A DNA stretch of 38,813 nucleotides from a virus: the IMG/VR virus record IMGVR_UViG_3300009093_000083, positions 1-38,813 of that record. The stretch is one strand, 5' to 3'. The position numbers and the translations under genes were made by a program. Below the pieces are notes generated by a model that saw only the letters and a list, made by a program, of their open reading frames with translations, did no database searches and was not told the DNA's origin. Positions 6,518 to 13,758 of the stretch are shown here, piece by piece; position 1 is the stretch's first letter, and the number at the start of each line of letters is the position of its first letter.

Positions 6518-8680
6518 ATGCCGAGACGCGATCCCGAGCTATGCTCAAAGATCAGGGACAGGGTAGACAAGTGGGACAAATACTGGCGGATCAACCGGAC
6601 TGAATATTACGTCTGGATTGACTTCATCATGGGCACGCAGTGGCTTGAGGATGAGTCAAAGCTGTTCGAGCGCTATAACAAGATTCCCCTCGAAGTAAAC
6701 AAGCTGGGCGTTCTGTACAACCACATTATCGGCGACCAGATACAGAACACTCCCAACCTGCAAATATCACCGGACGAGGACGTACCACCGCAGGAAGCCA
6801 ATGTGCGGGCCTCCCTCATCAAGGATATATCACTCAACTCTGATACCAAAACCATCTATCAGCGTGCGTTCGGACAGGCTGTCTGCGCAGGATACGGTGC
6901 GTGGCGAGTCGCAGCTGATTACCTGAATGACGACACCTTTGACCAGGAACCGCGAGTCTACGGGTTCGACGACCCAAACCGGTGCTACTGGGACATATCC
7001 GCCCAGCACACCACCAAGGTTGACGGCATGTTCTCCGGCTTCCGTACACGCATGTCACGCAAGGCTTTCCGGGACATACATGGCAAGGAGGTCGAGAGCC
7101 AGATCGGGTCAACATCGATCACTGAGGACGCCACAATGGCGTTTGCAGACGATGATTCAATCACCATCATTGACGACTTCGAGAAAGAGGGCAAAAAGGG
7201 AAAAATCTACAAGCTGTCAAATGACATGGTCATCAATAGCGAAGAGATGCGCCTGATCGAAAAGGTAAAGGTCGGAAGAAAAAAATACCTCATGATGAAC
7301 GGTGAGCACCTGACAGTCCTTGAGGAACGGGACGTTGTCCGGTATCAGGTCAAGCACCGCCAGATCGCCGGTGACTTTGTCCTGGAGGAGTCTGACTTCC
7401 CCACAGCCAAAAATCTGCCAGTCGTGTTTCTGGACATGCGTTCGTACTACACAAAGTCAGGCCAGCAGATCACCCGGTCATTCTTCAAGGACGTAAAGGA
7501 CTCCCAGCGGTACCTGAATTATCTGGCGACCCAGTCAGCCTACATCATGAAGATTTCCCGGTATGACCAGTTTATGGCACCGAGAAAGTGTGTGGCAGCC
7601 AGTGACACCCAGCAGATGTGGCGTGACCCGTCAGTGGTCAATGGTGCCCTGATTTATGACGAGACCCCCAGCGGCCTCAAGCCTGAACAGCTGAGACCTG
7701 CCGAACTGTCGCAGTCCCTGATCCAGCAGTATGACCGGACCCTGATGGACATCCAGACCGGCACAGGGATTTACAACACGCAACTTGGCGAGATGGGCAA
7801 TGAGACATCCGGCACTGCCATTGACGGCAGGAACAAGCGTGGAGCAAAAAATACACAGATTCCCCGGACATCGGTGGATGTTGCCATTGCCATCACCGGC
7901 GAAATAATCAACGAAATGATTCCCAGACTGTACGACACCCAACGCACGCTGGTCCTCCCAATGGAGCAGTCCACAGAGCAGCGGGTCGAGATCAACAGAC
8001 CGTCCGACCCTTATGGTATGGGCACAGAAAACGACATGACCCGTGGTCGTTACCGAATCCGTCTGAAACCAGGTGTGAGCTATGAAGGCCAGAAGGAGGA
8101 GGCGCTTAACTCCTTCCAGTTGGTTCTTCAGGCGGACCGTACCGGTCAGGTGTTCCCGATGATTGCCGACCTCTACGCAGAGAACCTGCCCCTAGACAAC
8201 AACATGGAAATACGGAACCGGTTGCGGACCATGGTGTCCCCAGAGATCATCCAGGCAGGCAAAACTGGCCAGCCATTGCCTCCCAAGCCGCCCCAGCCAA
8301 GCCCGGATGAGATCATGGCCCAGCTGAAGCAGCAGGAACTGCAAATGAAGATGCAGCAGGCCCACCAGCAGGCGCAGCAGAAAGCGCAGGAACTGGAACT
8401 GAAGAAGGCCGAGCTGCAACGCAAGGCAATCGAGACCCAGCAGGACATCACTGTCCAGTACGCCAAACTGGAAGCAGAGGAACGTGAGTCAGCCGCAGAG
8501 CTTCAGCAGTCCATCCTGCGCTATCAGGCGGAGTCAGACCGTATTGGTGCAGACCTGCAAATCCAGCACAGCAACAGCCTTGTAAGGCTGCTTGAGCACA
8601 GTGGCAAGATATTCCACGAAAAAGACATGCAGACCAAGGAGCACGCTCACCAGGCGAAGCACAAGAAACCGACTGTTTAA
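6518..8680 (+). CDS. P22-like portal protein
   Basis: 720 aa, in the size range of P22 gp1. It forms the dodecameric ring through which DNA enters and leaves the head. Hallmarks are an N-terminal R-D-P-E-L-C-S-K-I-R-D and a W-x-D-F-I-M-G-x-Q-W segment, N-K-L-G-V-L-Y-N-H-I-I-G-D-Q near residue 65, and the core Y-L-N-Y-L-A-T-Q-S-A region. The last ~130 residues are a Gln/Ala/Glu-rich helix equivalent to the portal barrel, ending in a His/Lys-rich tail. ATG 6518 is preferred to the in-frame ATG at 6497 because the hairpin AGGA lies nine bases upstream. Confidence 0.95.
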   Translation: MPRRDPELCSKIRDRVDKWDKYWRINRTEYYVWIDFIMGTQWLEDESKLFERYNKIPLEVNKLGVLYNHIIGDQIQNTPNLQISPDEDVPPQEANVRASLIKDISLNSDTKTIYQRAFGQAVCAGYGAWRVAADYLNDDTFDQEPRVYGFDDPNRCYWDISAQHTTKVDGMFSGFRTRMSRKAFRDIHGKEVESQIGSTSITEDATMAFADDDSITIIDDFEKEGKKGKIYKLSNDMVINSEEMRLIEKVKVGRKKYLMMNGEHLTVLEERDVVRYQVKHRQIAGDFVLEESDFPTAKNLPVVFLDMRSYYTKSGQQITRSFFKDVKDSQRYLNYLATQSAYIMKISRYDQFMAPRKCVAASDTQQMWRDPSVVNGALIYDETPSGLKPEQLRPAELSQSLIQQYDRTLMDIQTGTGIYNTQLGEMGNETSGTAIDGRNKRGAKNTQIPRTSVDVAIAITGEIINEMIPRLYDTQRTLVLPMEQSTEQRVEINRPSDPYGMGTENDMTRGRYRIRLKPGVSYEGQKEEALNSFQLVLQADRTGQVFPMIADLYAENLPLDNNMEIRNRLRTMVSPEIIQAGKTGQPLPPKPPQPSPDEIMAQLKQQELQMKMQQAHQQAQQKAQELELKKAELQRKAIETQQDITVQYAKLEAEERESAAELQQSILRYQAESDRIGADLQIQHSNSLVRLLEHSGKIFHEKDMQTKEHAHQAKHKKPTV

Positions 8681-8688
8681 CATTTAAC

Positions 8689-8702
8689 CATCAAGGATGA
8701 TG
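8689..8702 (+). promoter_or_regulatory. Shine-Dalgarno hairpin of the scaffold gene
   Basis: CATCA (8689-8693) pairs with TGATG (8698-8702) around AGGA (8694-8697), eight bases before ATG 8706. Compared with the other members the arms change in both strands together. Confidence 0.68.
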
Positions 8703-8705
8703 AGT

Positions 8706-9605
8706 ATGAGCCAGACAAGAAGCGTCGATGACTTATTGGTAAAGGTAGAAAATGAACAACTCTCAGTTGATCCAGCACAGCCTCAGCCTGCTGCCGAAGC
8801 TTCCCCAGAGCCAACAGCAGCAGCGGAACAGCCGGAAGTGGCTGCAACGGAAGATCAATATCTTCCAGCAGAAGATGTCCCTGAAGCTGCGGAAGCAAAG
8901 GAAGAAGAGACAGTTGCCAAGGATGACGGACCAGCAAGTGATCCTGTGGATGCTGGCCCTATCGATGAGTATGGAAACCCTATAGAGAAACCCAAAACCT
9001 ATACAGAGGAAGAAGTCCAGCGGATGATCCGTGACCGTCTTTCCCGTGGACGGCATGCAGAACAGCCGACCCAGCAGCAGGTCCAGCAAGCCACTGAAGA
9101 CTTCAAGGCTGACCCCAACAGTGAAGATTCATGGGAGGTCCAGCTAGAAAACTTTATCGAAAAGACCATAGACAAACGGCAGGCCAAGCAGACAGAGGCA
9201 CAGTGGCGTCAGCAGGAGGCCCAGAAGCAGGCTGAGTTTGAGTCGAAATTCAGTGCTGGCATGAACAAGTATCAGGACTTCCACCAGGTTGTGCAGGGGA
9301 AACCCATTACCGATGCCATGATGCTGGCCACCCGTGATCTGGAAAACCCTGCTGCCTTTATATATGCCGCCAGCAAACTCCATGCGGGGGAACTGGACAG
9401 GATTTCCAGATTGTCCGATGGCAGGACACAGGCTATGGAAATCGGGCGGCTCCATGAGCGCATGATCAAGGAAAGACGGCAGGTAAGTGCTGCTCCAAAA
9501 CCCGTTGCCGCTGTGAAGGGGGACATGCCTGTAAAACAGCACGAACACCCTTCAATAGACTACCGGATCCAGCAGCATGCCAAGCAGAAATTTGCAAGGC
9601 GGTAA
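8706..9605 (+). CDS. capsid scaffolding protein
   Basis: 299 aa. It fits a P22 gp8-type scaffold by position (portal, scaffold, then coat) and composition: a disordered acidic Pro/Ala/Glu-rich N-terminal third, a helical Gln/Glu/Lys-rich coiled-coil centre, a folded segment around I-T-D-A-M-M-L-A-T-R-D-L-E-N-P-A, and a short basic C-terminus (Q-Q-H-A-K-Q-K-F-A-R-R) like the coat-binding helix-turn-helix. In-frame ATGs at 8697 and 8700 lie inside the hairpin and are less likely starts. Confidence 0.85.
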   Translation: MSQTRSVDDLLVKVENEQLSVDPAQPQPAAEASPEPTAAAEQPEVAATEDQYLPAEDVPEAAEAKEEETVAKDDGPASDPVDAGPIDEYGNPIEKPKTYTEEEVQRMIRDRLSRGRHAEQPTQQQVQQATEDFKADPNSEDSWEVQLENFIEKTIDKRQAKQTEAQWRQQEAQKQAEFESKFSAGMNKYQDFHQVVQGKPITDAMMLATRDLENPAAFIYAASKLHAGELDRISRLSDGRTQAMEIGRLHERMIKERRQVSAAPKPVAAVKGDMPVKQHEHPSIDYRIQQHAKQKFARR

Positions 9606-9647
9606 AAAAAAGAGTAAAAATGATTCAGTCTGACAAGGAGGTTCGTC

Positions 9648-9803
9648 ATGCCAAATCCAGGTGACAATGGAAATCCTGCACAGGAAAAGAAAGCGCAGGA
9701 AAACCGTATAACGGAAGTTGCCAATCACGATGCCTGCGTGCAGAAGGAGGTGAAATTCAATCCTCCTGCCCCGAAAGAAAAATGCATCTTTGGGGAGATC
9801 TGA
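9648..9803 (+). CDS. small hydrophilic protein
   Basis: 51 aa with a strong AAGGAGG seven bases before the ATG. It contains P-A-Q-E-K-K-A-Q-E-N-R and two cysteines (D-A-C-V-Q and E-K-C-I-F). No known family is recognised. It opens the run of tiny genes between scaffold and coat and is followed after three bases by the next start. Confidence 0.6.
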   Translation: MPNPGDNGNPAQEKKAQENRITEVANHDACVQKEVKFNPPAPKEKCIFGEI

Positions 9804-9806
9804 CAC

Positions 9807-10001
9807 ATGTCAAAACAGCACAAGGATTGTAGTTACGAGGACATGTCAGGGGATGGCAAGCAGGGTGGCCAGAGTATTACTCCTATCGATAACAGCATTC
9901 ATTCTGAATATCACAATCCACCCATGATCAACGACTACGAGAATGGCCGTAAAGGCTGGAATGCCAATGGCTATGATCAGTCTGGCATGAGGGGCAAGTA
10001 A
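9807..10001 (+). CDS. small polar protein, first of the TAATG chain
   Basis: 64 aa, rich in Gly, Asn, Asp and Tyr, probably unstructured alone. GGGGAG upstream. Its stop shares a base with the next start (TAATG at 9999-10003). Unknown function; its location suggests a minor virion or head-assembly role. Confidence 0.65.
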   Translation: MSKQHKDCSYEDMSGDGKQGGQSITPIDNSIHSEYHNPPMINDYENGRKGWNANGYDQSGMRGK

Positions 10002-10216
10002 TGGATAACCAGTACAACCAGTCAGAGGTAGCCTACGGGAATGGTCCCAAGGAAGTGAACCATAAACGCGGGATGCACGATGGCAACAAACAGTTTGGAA
10101 AGCACAAAATGCCGCAGGATAGCAAACCTGCGACAAAAGGGTACGTCAAAGAGATCATGGAAAAGCATGTGAAAATCATGCATTCACGCCATGGACGGCA
10201 CAAGGAACATCGTTAA
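10001..10216 (+). CDS. small basic protein ending RHKEHR
   Basis: 71 aa, strongly basic and His/Lys-rich. The C-terminus H-G-R-H-K-E-H-R is encoded by DNA that also supplies the ribosome site (AAGGAACATC) for the next gene, whose ATG overlaps the stop (TAATG). The same C-terminal motif recurs in the next two proteins. Confidence 0.65.
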   Translation: MDNQYNQSEVAYGNGPKEVNHKRGMHDGNKQFGKHKMPQDSKPATKGYVKEIMEKHVKIMHSRHGRHKEHR

Positions 10217-10407
10217 TGAGTAGTTTTATGTCTCAGCCCAAGGGTGGTGCTGATGTGCAGGACGCACTGATTGCCACCCAGCGGAGCCCTGATTATTCCA
10301 TGGGGAAAAAGGAACGTGTTCCGAACAACAGGGTCAACAATATTTCCCAGTACGTTGCAAATAATCTGAAAAAAGTTGCCAAACCCAGACATGAGGAGCA
10401 TCGCTAA
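10216..10407 (+). CDS. small basic protein ending RHEEHR
   Basis: 63 aa. Contains Y-S-M-G-K-K-E-R-V-P-N-N-R-V-N-N-I-S-Q-Y-V-A-N-N-L-K-K, then the C-terminal R-H-E-E-H-R. Start and stop are both TAATG overlaps. Otherwise only the C-terminal motif is shared with its neighbours, so the three are not simple duplicates. Confidence 0.65.
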   Translation: MSSFMSQPKGGADVQDALIATQRSPDYSMGKKERVPNNRVNNISQYVANNLKKVAKPRHEEHR

Positions 10408-10583
10408 TGCCACTTCACAAAGGCAAGAGCAAGGAAACGCAGGAGGCGAACTTCCATGAACTTAAAGAAGCTCATCCTGAGATGCCTAATAAGCAGCGCG
10501 TTGCCATTGTGCTAAATCAGGCACGAGAATCTGGGGCGAATATCCCGAAAATGTCACATGCCCGTCATAAGGAACATCGGTAA
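10407..10583 (+). CDS. DUF6496-like small protein ending RHKEHR
   Basis: 58 aa. The M-P-L-H-K-G-K-S-K-E-T opening, followed by N-F-H-E-L-K and K-Q-R-V-A-I-V-L-N-Q-A-R, is the pattern of the short phage proteins annotated as DUF6496 (GKSKx...KQAxAIAL). Function unknown. It ends in R-H-K-E-H-R, whose codons carry the AAGGA for the next gene. TAATG overlaps at both ends. Confidence 0.7.
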   Translation: MPLHKGKSKETQEANFHELKEAHPEMPNKQRVAIVLNQARESGANIPKMSHARHKEHR

Positions 10584-10849
10584 TGGCCAAACTTGATGCT
10601 GCCAAGCGAAAAAAAATCCCAAAAAAGGAATTTGGACTGCCGGGAGAGAAAAAATACCCGGTAAATGACAAGGCTCATGCCAAAAACGCAAAGGCCCGCG
10701 CTACCCAGATGGAAAAGAAGGGCAAGCTGAGTGCCTCGTCAAAGGCAAAGATCGATGCCAAGGCCAACAAGGTGCTGGGCAAGAAGAAAGACGGCATGTC
10801 CCACGTCTCAGAGAAACGCATAAAGGACTATGCCGCCAAGAAAAAATGA
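10583..10849 (+). CDS. small Lys-rich protein with YPVNDxAHAxNA motif
   Basis: 88 aa, about one-third Lys/Arg. The first half has F-G-L-P-G-E-K-K-Y-P-V-N-D-K-A-H-A-K-N-A-K-A-R, a motif I know from short phage head-region proteins and from fused prohead proteins (K-Y-P-I-x-D-x-x-H-A-R-N-A). The rest is a charged helix ending in KKK. It could be a DNA-binding or head-associated component (inference). Its stop directly abuts that of the converging gene at 10850. Confidence 0.7.
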   Translation: MAKLDAAKRKKIPKKEFGLPGEKKYPVNDKAHAKNAKARATQMEKKGKLSASSKAKIDAKANKVLGKKKDGMSHVSEKRIKDYAAKKK

Positions 10850-11074
10850 TTATTTGAAGTGCTGATAGAATGGTTTGTCCGGTATTGAGGGTTTTTCCTT
10901 GGGTTCAAGCACAATCCTCTGGATTTGCTCGTTGTCATCGATCCCCACGTGGTTCAGGGTCAATTCCCCATTGGTCAACTTGCGGTACATTTCATTGAAC
11001 TGGGCTTTCTGTTCTGATGACAGACTGTCCCACAGGATTTTTGCCTGCTTGCGTGACATTTTCGGCGCGTTCAT
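10850..11074 (-). CDS. small unknown protein of a minus-strand islet
   Basis: 74 aa from ATG 11074, preceded by AAGGAG at seven bases; longer in-frame starts lack a ribosome site. The N-terminus S-R-K-Q-A-K-I-L-W-D-S-L-S-S-E-Q-K-A-Q-F is a predicted amphipathic helix. Pro/Lys-rich tail. With the membrane protein upstream it forms a two-gene operon opposed to the late genes, just ahead of the coat promoter. Confidence 0.7.
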   Translation of the reverse strand: MNAPKMSRKQAKILWDSLSSEQKAQFNEMYRKLTNGELTLNHVGIDDNEQIQRIVLEPKEKPSIPDKPFYQHFK

Positions 11075-11091
11075 GCGCTTTCTCCTTAATA

Positions 11092-11283
11092 TTACATTTT
11101 CCCGAAGTAGTACCCCAAAACCAGTGTGACTATTGATGGAAGCAGTGTTCTGCAAGCCTCAAACACGTTGTTTGCTGGAATAAACAATTCCGTTATCGAT
11201 CCTAGAAAGAACAATACCAAAAGGAAAAAGAGTATCACCTTTGCAAAACGCAACTTGTCCCTTGGAGGTATGTCGTTCTGCAT
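11092..11283 (-). CDS. two-span small membrane protein, holin-like
   Basis: 63 aa. Two hydrophobic segments: V-I-L-F-F-L-L-V-L-F-F-L-G (about 16-28) and L-L-P-S-I-V-T-L-V-L-G-Y-Y-F-G (about 47-61), with a short polar loop. Many phage membrane proteins of this size end in an LxLGYYFG motif; some are annotated as holins. It is the best holin candidate by topology, but it is far from the M15 lysin and the ribosome site is weak (GAG), so the role is open. Confidence 0.6.
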   Translation of the reverse strand: MQNDIPPRDKLRFAKVILFFLLVLFFLGSITELFIPANNVFEACRTLLPSIVTLVLGYYFGKM

Positions 11284-11312
11284 GTTTATTTACTCTTTCG
11301 AGTCGAATACAC

Positions 11313-11342
11313 TTGAAAGTATATCAACAAATGGGTAATAAT
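11313..11342 (+). promoter_or_regulatory. putative coat-gene promoter
   Basis: TTGAAA (11313-11318), then 17 bases, then TAATAA (11336-11341). It reads towards the coat gene and leaves a leader of about 130 bases that contains two hairpins with GGA loops. Confidence 0.5.
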
Positions 11343-11433
11343 TTACACAAGCGCGTAGTTTCAGGTTGCCCCGCTTCAACCAAAAATGGTGAGTGAAGTA
11401 TCAGTCTTCCGCCGGACAATTGCAGTAAAGGAT

Positions 11434-11448
11434 GACCCAGGATGGGTC
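11434..11448 (+). promoter_or_regulatory. first GGA-loop hairpin in coat leader
   Basis: GACCCA pairs with TGGGTC around GGA (11440-11442). No start codon follows at ribosomal spacing, so it is not itself an initiation site. It lies 28 bases before the second hairpin. Confidence 0.6.
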
Positions 11449-11476
11449 TAATTTCTAATTGTCTACGGAAGGACAT

Positions 11477-11487
11477 GCCAGGATGGC
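11477..11487 (+). promoter_or_regulatory. second GGA-loop hairpin at coat start codon
   Basis: GCCA pairs with TGGC around GGA (11481-11483). The coat ATG (11483-11485) lies within the loop and 3' arm. The true Shine-Dalgarno is GGAAGGA at 11467-11473. Confidence 0.5.
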
Positions 11488-12751
11488 TAACTCATTTCAA
11501 ACTACGCAATATATTCTCGACGAAACCTTTGTTCGCTTCATCAATTACCTGAACTTCGCCAAGGTCGCCAACCGCAACCTTGAAGGCGATTTTAAAGGTC
11601 TCAAATACGCAACTGGCCAGACAATCAACTATCGTCTGGAAGAGCGTTATCTTGGCGGCGAGGGTGCTACAGCCACCTCCGAAGCCCGTGTACAGGTTGT
11701 GCGTCCTCTCACAATCGACACCCAGTTCCACACCATGGTCGAGTTCTCCGGCTTTGAACTGACCTTCGACCGCGCCCGAGACCAGCCCTACCTTGACATG
11801 ATGCTCAATCCTCGTGCCAAGAGACTGGCCAACCTTGTCGAGCAGTTTATTGCCACCACCAACTTCCAGAAGCAGGTCTATCAGGCTGTCGGTACACCGG
11901 GTGTGGCACTCGATCAGGACACAGTCTTCGATGCCGATGCCTACATGACCGAACTTGGCATCCCAGAAGACGGCAACCGTTACATGGCCAACTCTCCGGC
12001 TGTTACTGCCTCCCTCAACAAGTCACTGTTCAATGCCTTCAACATGACCGTGAACCGTGGAGCACTGCTTGACGGCTTCATTGGACACCTGTCCGGGTTT
12101 GACTTCTTCAAGTCCAACTTCGTGCAGCGGCAGGTTGCCGGAACACCCGACGCCTCTGTTGCTGGAACACCTCCTACCGGTTATCTCGCAGCAGGCTGGA
12201 TCGCAAATGGTCCAATCACTGGCGGAAGTGTTCTGACAATTGATCATCTGGACAACGGGTCTTCGGCTGGTGCCATCCTGTTCAAGGAAGGCGACATCAT
12301 CACAATTGACGCAGCTTCTGAAGTGTTCATGGTCAATCCATTGACCTATGAATCACTGTCCCAGACAGCACAGTTTGTTGTGACAGCGGATGTTGTATCT
12401 CTTGGTACAGGTCCAACGACTGTCTACAGCGTGCCAGTGAGCCCGACAATCGTGATCAGCGGTGCGCGTCAGAACATCTCGGCAGCCATTCCTGACAACG
12501 CACAGCTCTACCGGGCAAACAGTCACAACGTCTCGCTGGCTTTCCACAACCAGGCAATCGTCTTTGCGGCTCCTCCTATCAAGGAACTGAAAGGCGGTGT
12601 CGAGGCCGTAACCTCCTACAGCGATCTGTACAAAATGGCAATGACCTACTCGCTCGGTGCGGACATCCGGAACTACGTGCAGCTGGATCGTATCGATCTG
12701 ATCTGCGGTGTCGCGATCAATCCTGAGTTTGCCGTAGCTGTCTTGTCATAA
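11483..12751 (+). CDS. major capsid protein, P22 coat family
   Basis: 422 aa, close to the 430 of P22 gp5. Opening A-N-S-F-Q-T-T-Q-Y-I-L-D-E, the early V-E-F-S-G-F-E-L-T-F-D strand, and the closing V-Q-L-D-R-I-D-L-I-C-G-V-A-I-N-P-E-F-A-V signature match the P22_CoatProtein family (HK97 fold with an inserted domain). The D-rich central region (about 240-300) corresponds to the inserted I-domain position. ATG 11483 is chosen because GGAAGGA lies nine bases upstream; a TTG at 11459 is in frame but poor. A terminator follows directly. Confidence 0.95.
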   Translation: MANSFQTTQYILDETFVRFINYLNFAKVANRNLEGDFKGLKYATGQTINYRLEERYLGGEGATATSEARVQVVRPLTIDTQFHTMVEFSGFELTFDRARDQPYLDMMLNPRAKRLANLVEQFIATTNFQKQVYQAVGTPGVALDQDTVFDADAYMTELGIPEDGNRYMANSPAVTASLNKSLFNAFNMTVNRGALLDGFIGHLSGFDFFKSNFVQRQVAGTPDASVAGTPPTGYLAAGWIANGPITGGSVLTIDHLDNGSSAGAILFKEGDIITIDAASEVFMVNPLTYESLSQTAQFVVTADVVSLGTGPTTVYSVPVSPTIVISGARQNISAAIPDNAQLYRANSHNVSLAFHNQAIVFAAPPIKELKGGVEAVTSYSDLYKMAMTYSLGADIRNYVQLDRIDLICGVAINPEFAVAVLS

Positions 12752-12757
12752 CGATTA

Positions 12758-12797
12758 GGGCAGTGGCCGTCCATCATCCGGTTGCTGCCCATTTTTT
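12758..12797 (+). terminator. Rho-independent terminator after the coat gene
   Basis: Bases 12758-12769 pair with 12779-12790 as a 12-bp stem (GGGCAG with CTGCCC, plus an inner half with three G-U pairs) around a nine-base loop, followed by ATTTTTT. It probably makes coat mRNA more abundant than the downstream connector genes. Confidence 0.82.
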
Positions 12798-12809
12798 CAG
12801 GGAAGAACC

Positions 12810-13043
12810 ATGTCAAACGTCAAAAAACTTAACCGGGAAGAAAGCGAGTTTCAGTACAAGGGACGATGGGTCAAAAAGGAACATTTCCGGGCGTTTGTTT
12901 ACAACGACAAGGGCGAACAGAAACTTGCCGGTTCCTATCCTCAATTTGAGCAGTTGATCGGAAGCGGTATCTGGTTTGCTTCCCCGGTTGACGCTTCTCC
13001 GAAGAGGAAGCTCAAGGATGGCACTTTACGCAATAACGGTTAA
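12810..13043 (+). CDS. conserved small protein after the coat gene
   Basis: 77 aa, AGGGAAG before the ATG. Contains F-Q-Y-K-G-R-W-V-K-K-E-H-F-R-A-F-V-Y and Y-P-Q-F-E-Q-L-I-G-S-G-I-W-F-A. Proteins of this pattern sit right after coat genes in related podoviruses, but I know no function. It overlaps the connector gene start by 26 bases. Confidence 0.75.
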   Translation: MSNVKKLNREESEFQYKGRWVKKEHFRAFVYNDKGEQKLAGSYPQFEQLIGSGIWFASPVDASPKRKLKDGTLRNNG

Positions 13044-13746
13044 GCGATTCATTGAGGACTGCTATCAGCTTGTCAGTGCGAGCAGCCCTACTGTGCCACT
13101 TCACGGCAATGACATGTCGAAGGGCATACAGTTTTTGAATCAGCTTCTGAAGTCCTACAGTTCAAGTTCTCTGCTGCTTACCATTGCACGCAAGGTGAAC
13201 TTCACCCTTCCCATTGGCCAGCGGTTTGTGACCTTTGGCGATCCGACCTATGTGCCGACACCGGATGTTCCTGAAGGACGCCTGTCGAATCTGGAAAATG
13301 CATGGCTGACTCTGGACGGCGTGGATTACCCGCTAATCGATGAGTCCCGGAATGTGTTCTTCGGCAGCTACAAGTATGAACCTCAAGAGGGTCTGCCGCG
13401 CTTTATCATCATCACGAATGACACCAACCTGACCACCATGCAGTTCTATCCGTCTGCCTCACAGGAATATGATGTTACCGTGTACGGCAAATTTGAACTG
13501 CCATACGTGGGAGAGAACGATGACCTGTCCAGTCTGCCGCTTTATTACTACCGGTTCCTGACCTTTGCAGTTGCCCGCGATCTGGCGTTCTACAAGGGAC
13601 GTTCCTCCGCATGGGATGCCAAACTGGAAGGCATGTTTGACGAAGCAAAAAAGGAAATGGAGTCGGCGACCGCCATTAATCTGGTTATCGATACGCCAAA
13701 TGAAAGCTATCTCAACGGGGCCTGGCGCGTCAGGGCCGGCATATAA
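13018..13746 (+). CDS. P22 gp4-like head-tail connector (tail accessory factor)
   Basis: 242 aa. In P22, gp4 binds below the portal and extends the channel. Family features seen: an N-terminal helical stretch with I-Q-F-L-N-Q-L-L-K-S-Y, P-I-G-Q-R-F-V-T-F-G, a central beta region, and the C-terminal helix pair Y-Y-R-F-L-T-F-A-V-A-R-D-L-A-F-Y-K-G, then A-K-K-E-M-E-S-A. ATG 13018 follows GAGGA at nine bases and has CAAGGATG overlapping it; the longer frame from 12976 has no ribosome site. Confidence 0.85.
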   Translation: MALYAITVKRFIEDCYQLVSASSPTVPLHGNDMSKGIQFLNQLLKSYSSSSLLLTIARKVNFTLPIGQRFVTFGDPTYVPTPDVPEGRLSNLENAWLTLDGVDYPLIDESRNVFFGSYKYEPQEGLPRFIIITNDTNLTTMQFYPSASQEYDVTVYGKFELPYVGENDDLSSLPLYYYRFLTFAVARDLAFYKGRSSAWDAKLEGMFDEAKKEMESATAINLVIDTPNESYLNGAWRVRAGI

Positions 13747-13758
13747 GGAGGCAAACAC

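Noticed and set aside
8752-8985. 77-codon Gln/Lys-rich frame inside the scaffold gene
   Set aside because: It is a shifted reading of the scaffold's Pro/Ala/Glu-rich region with no ribosome site; composition is explained by the overlapping codons.
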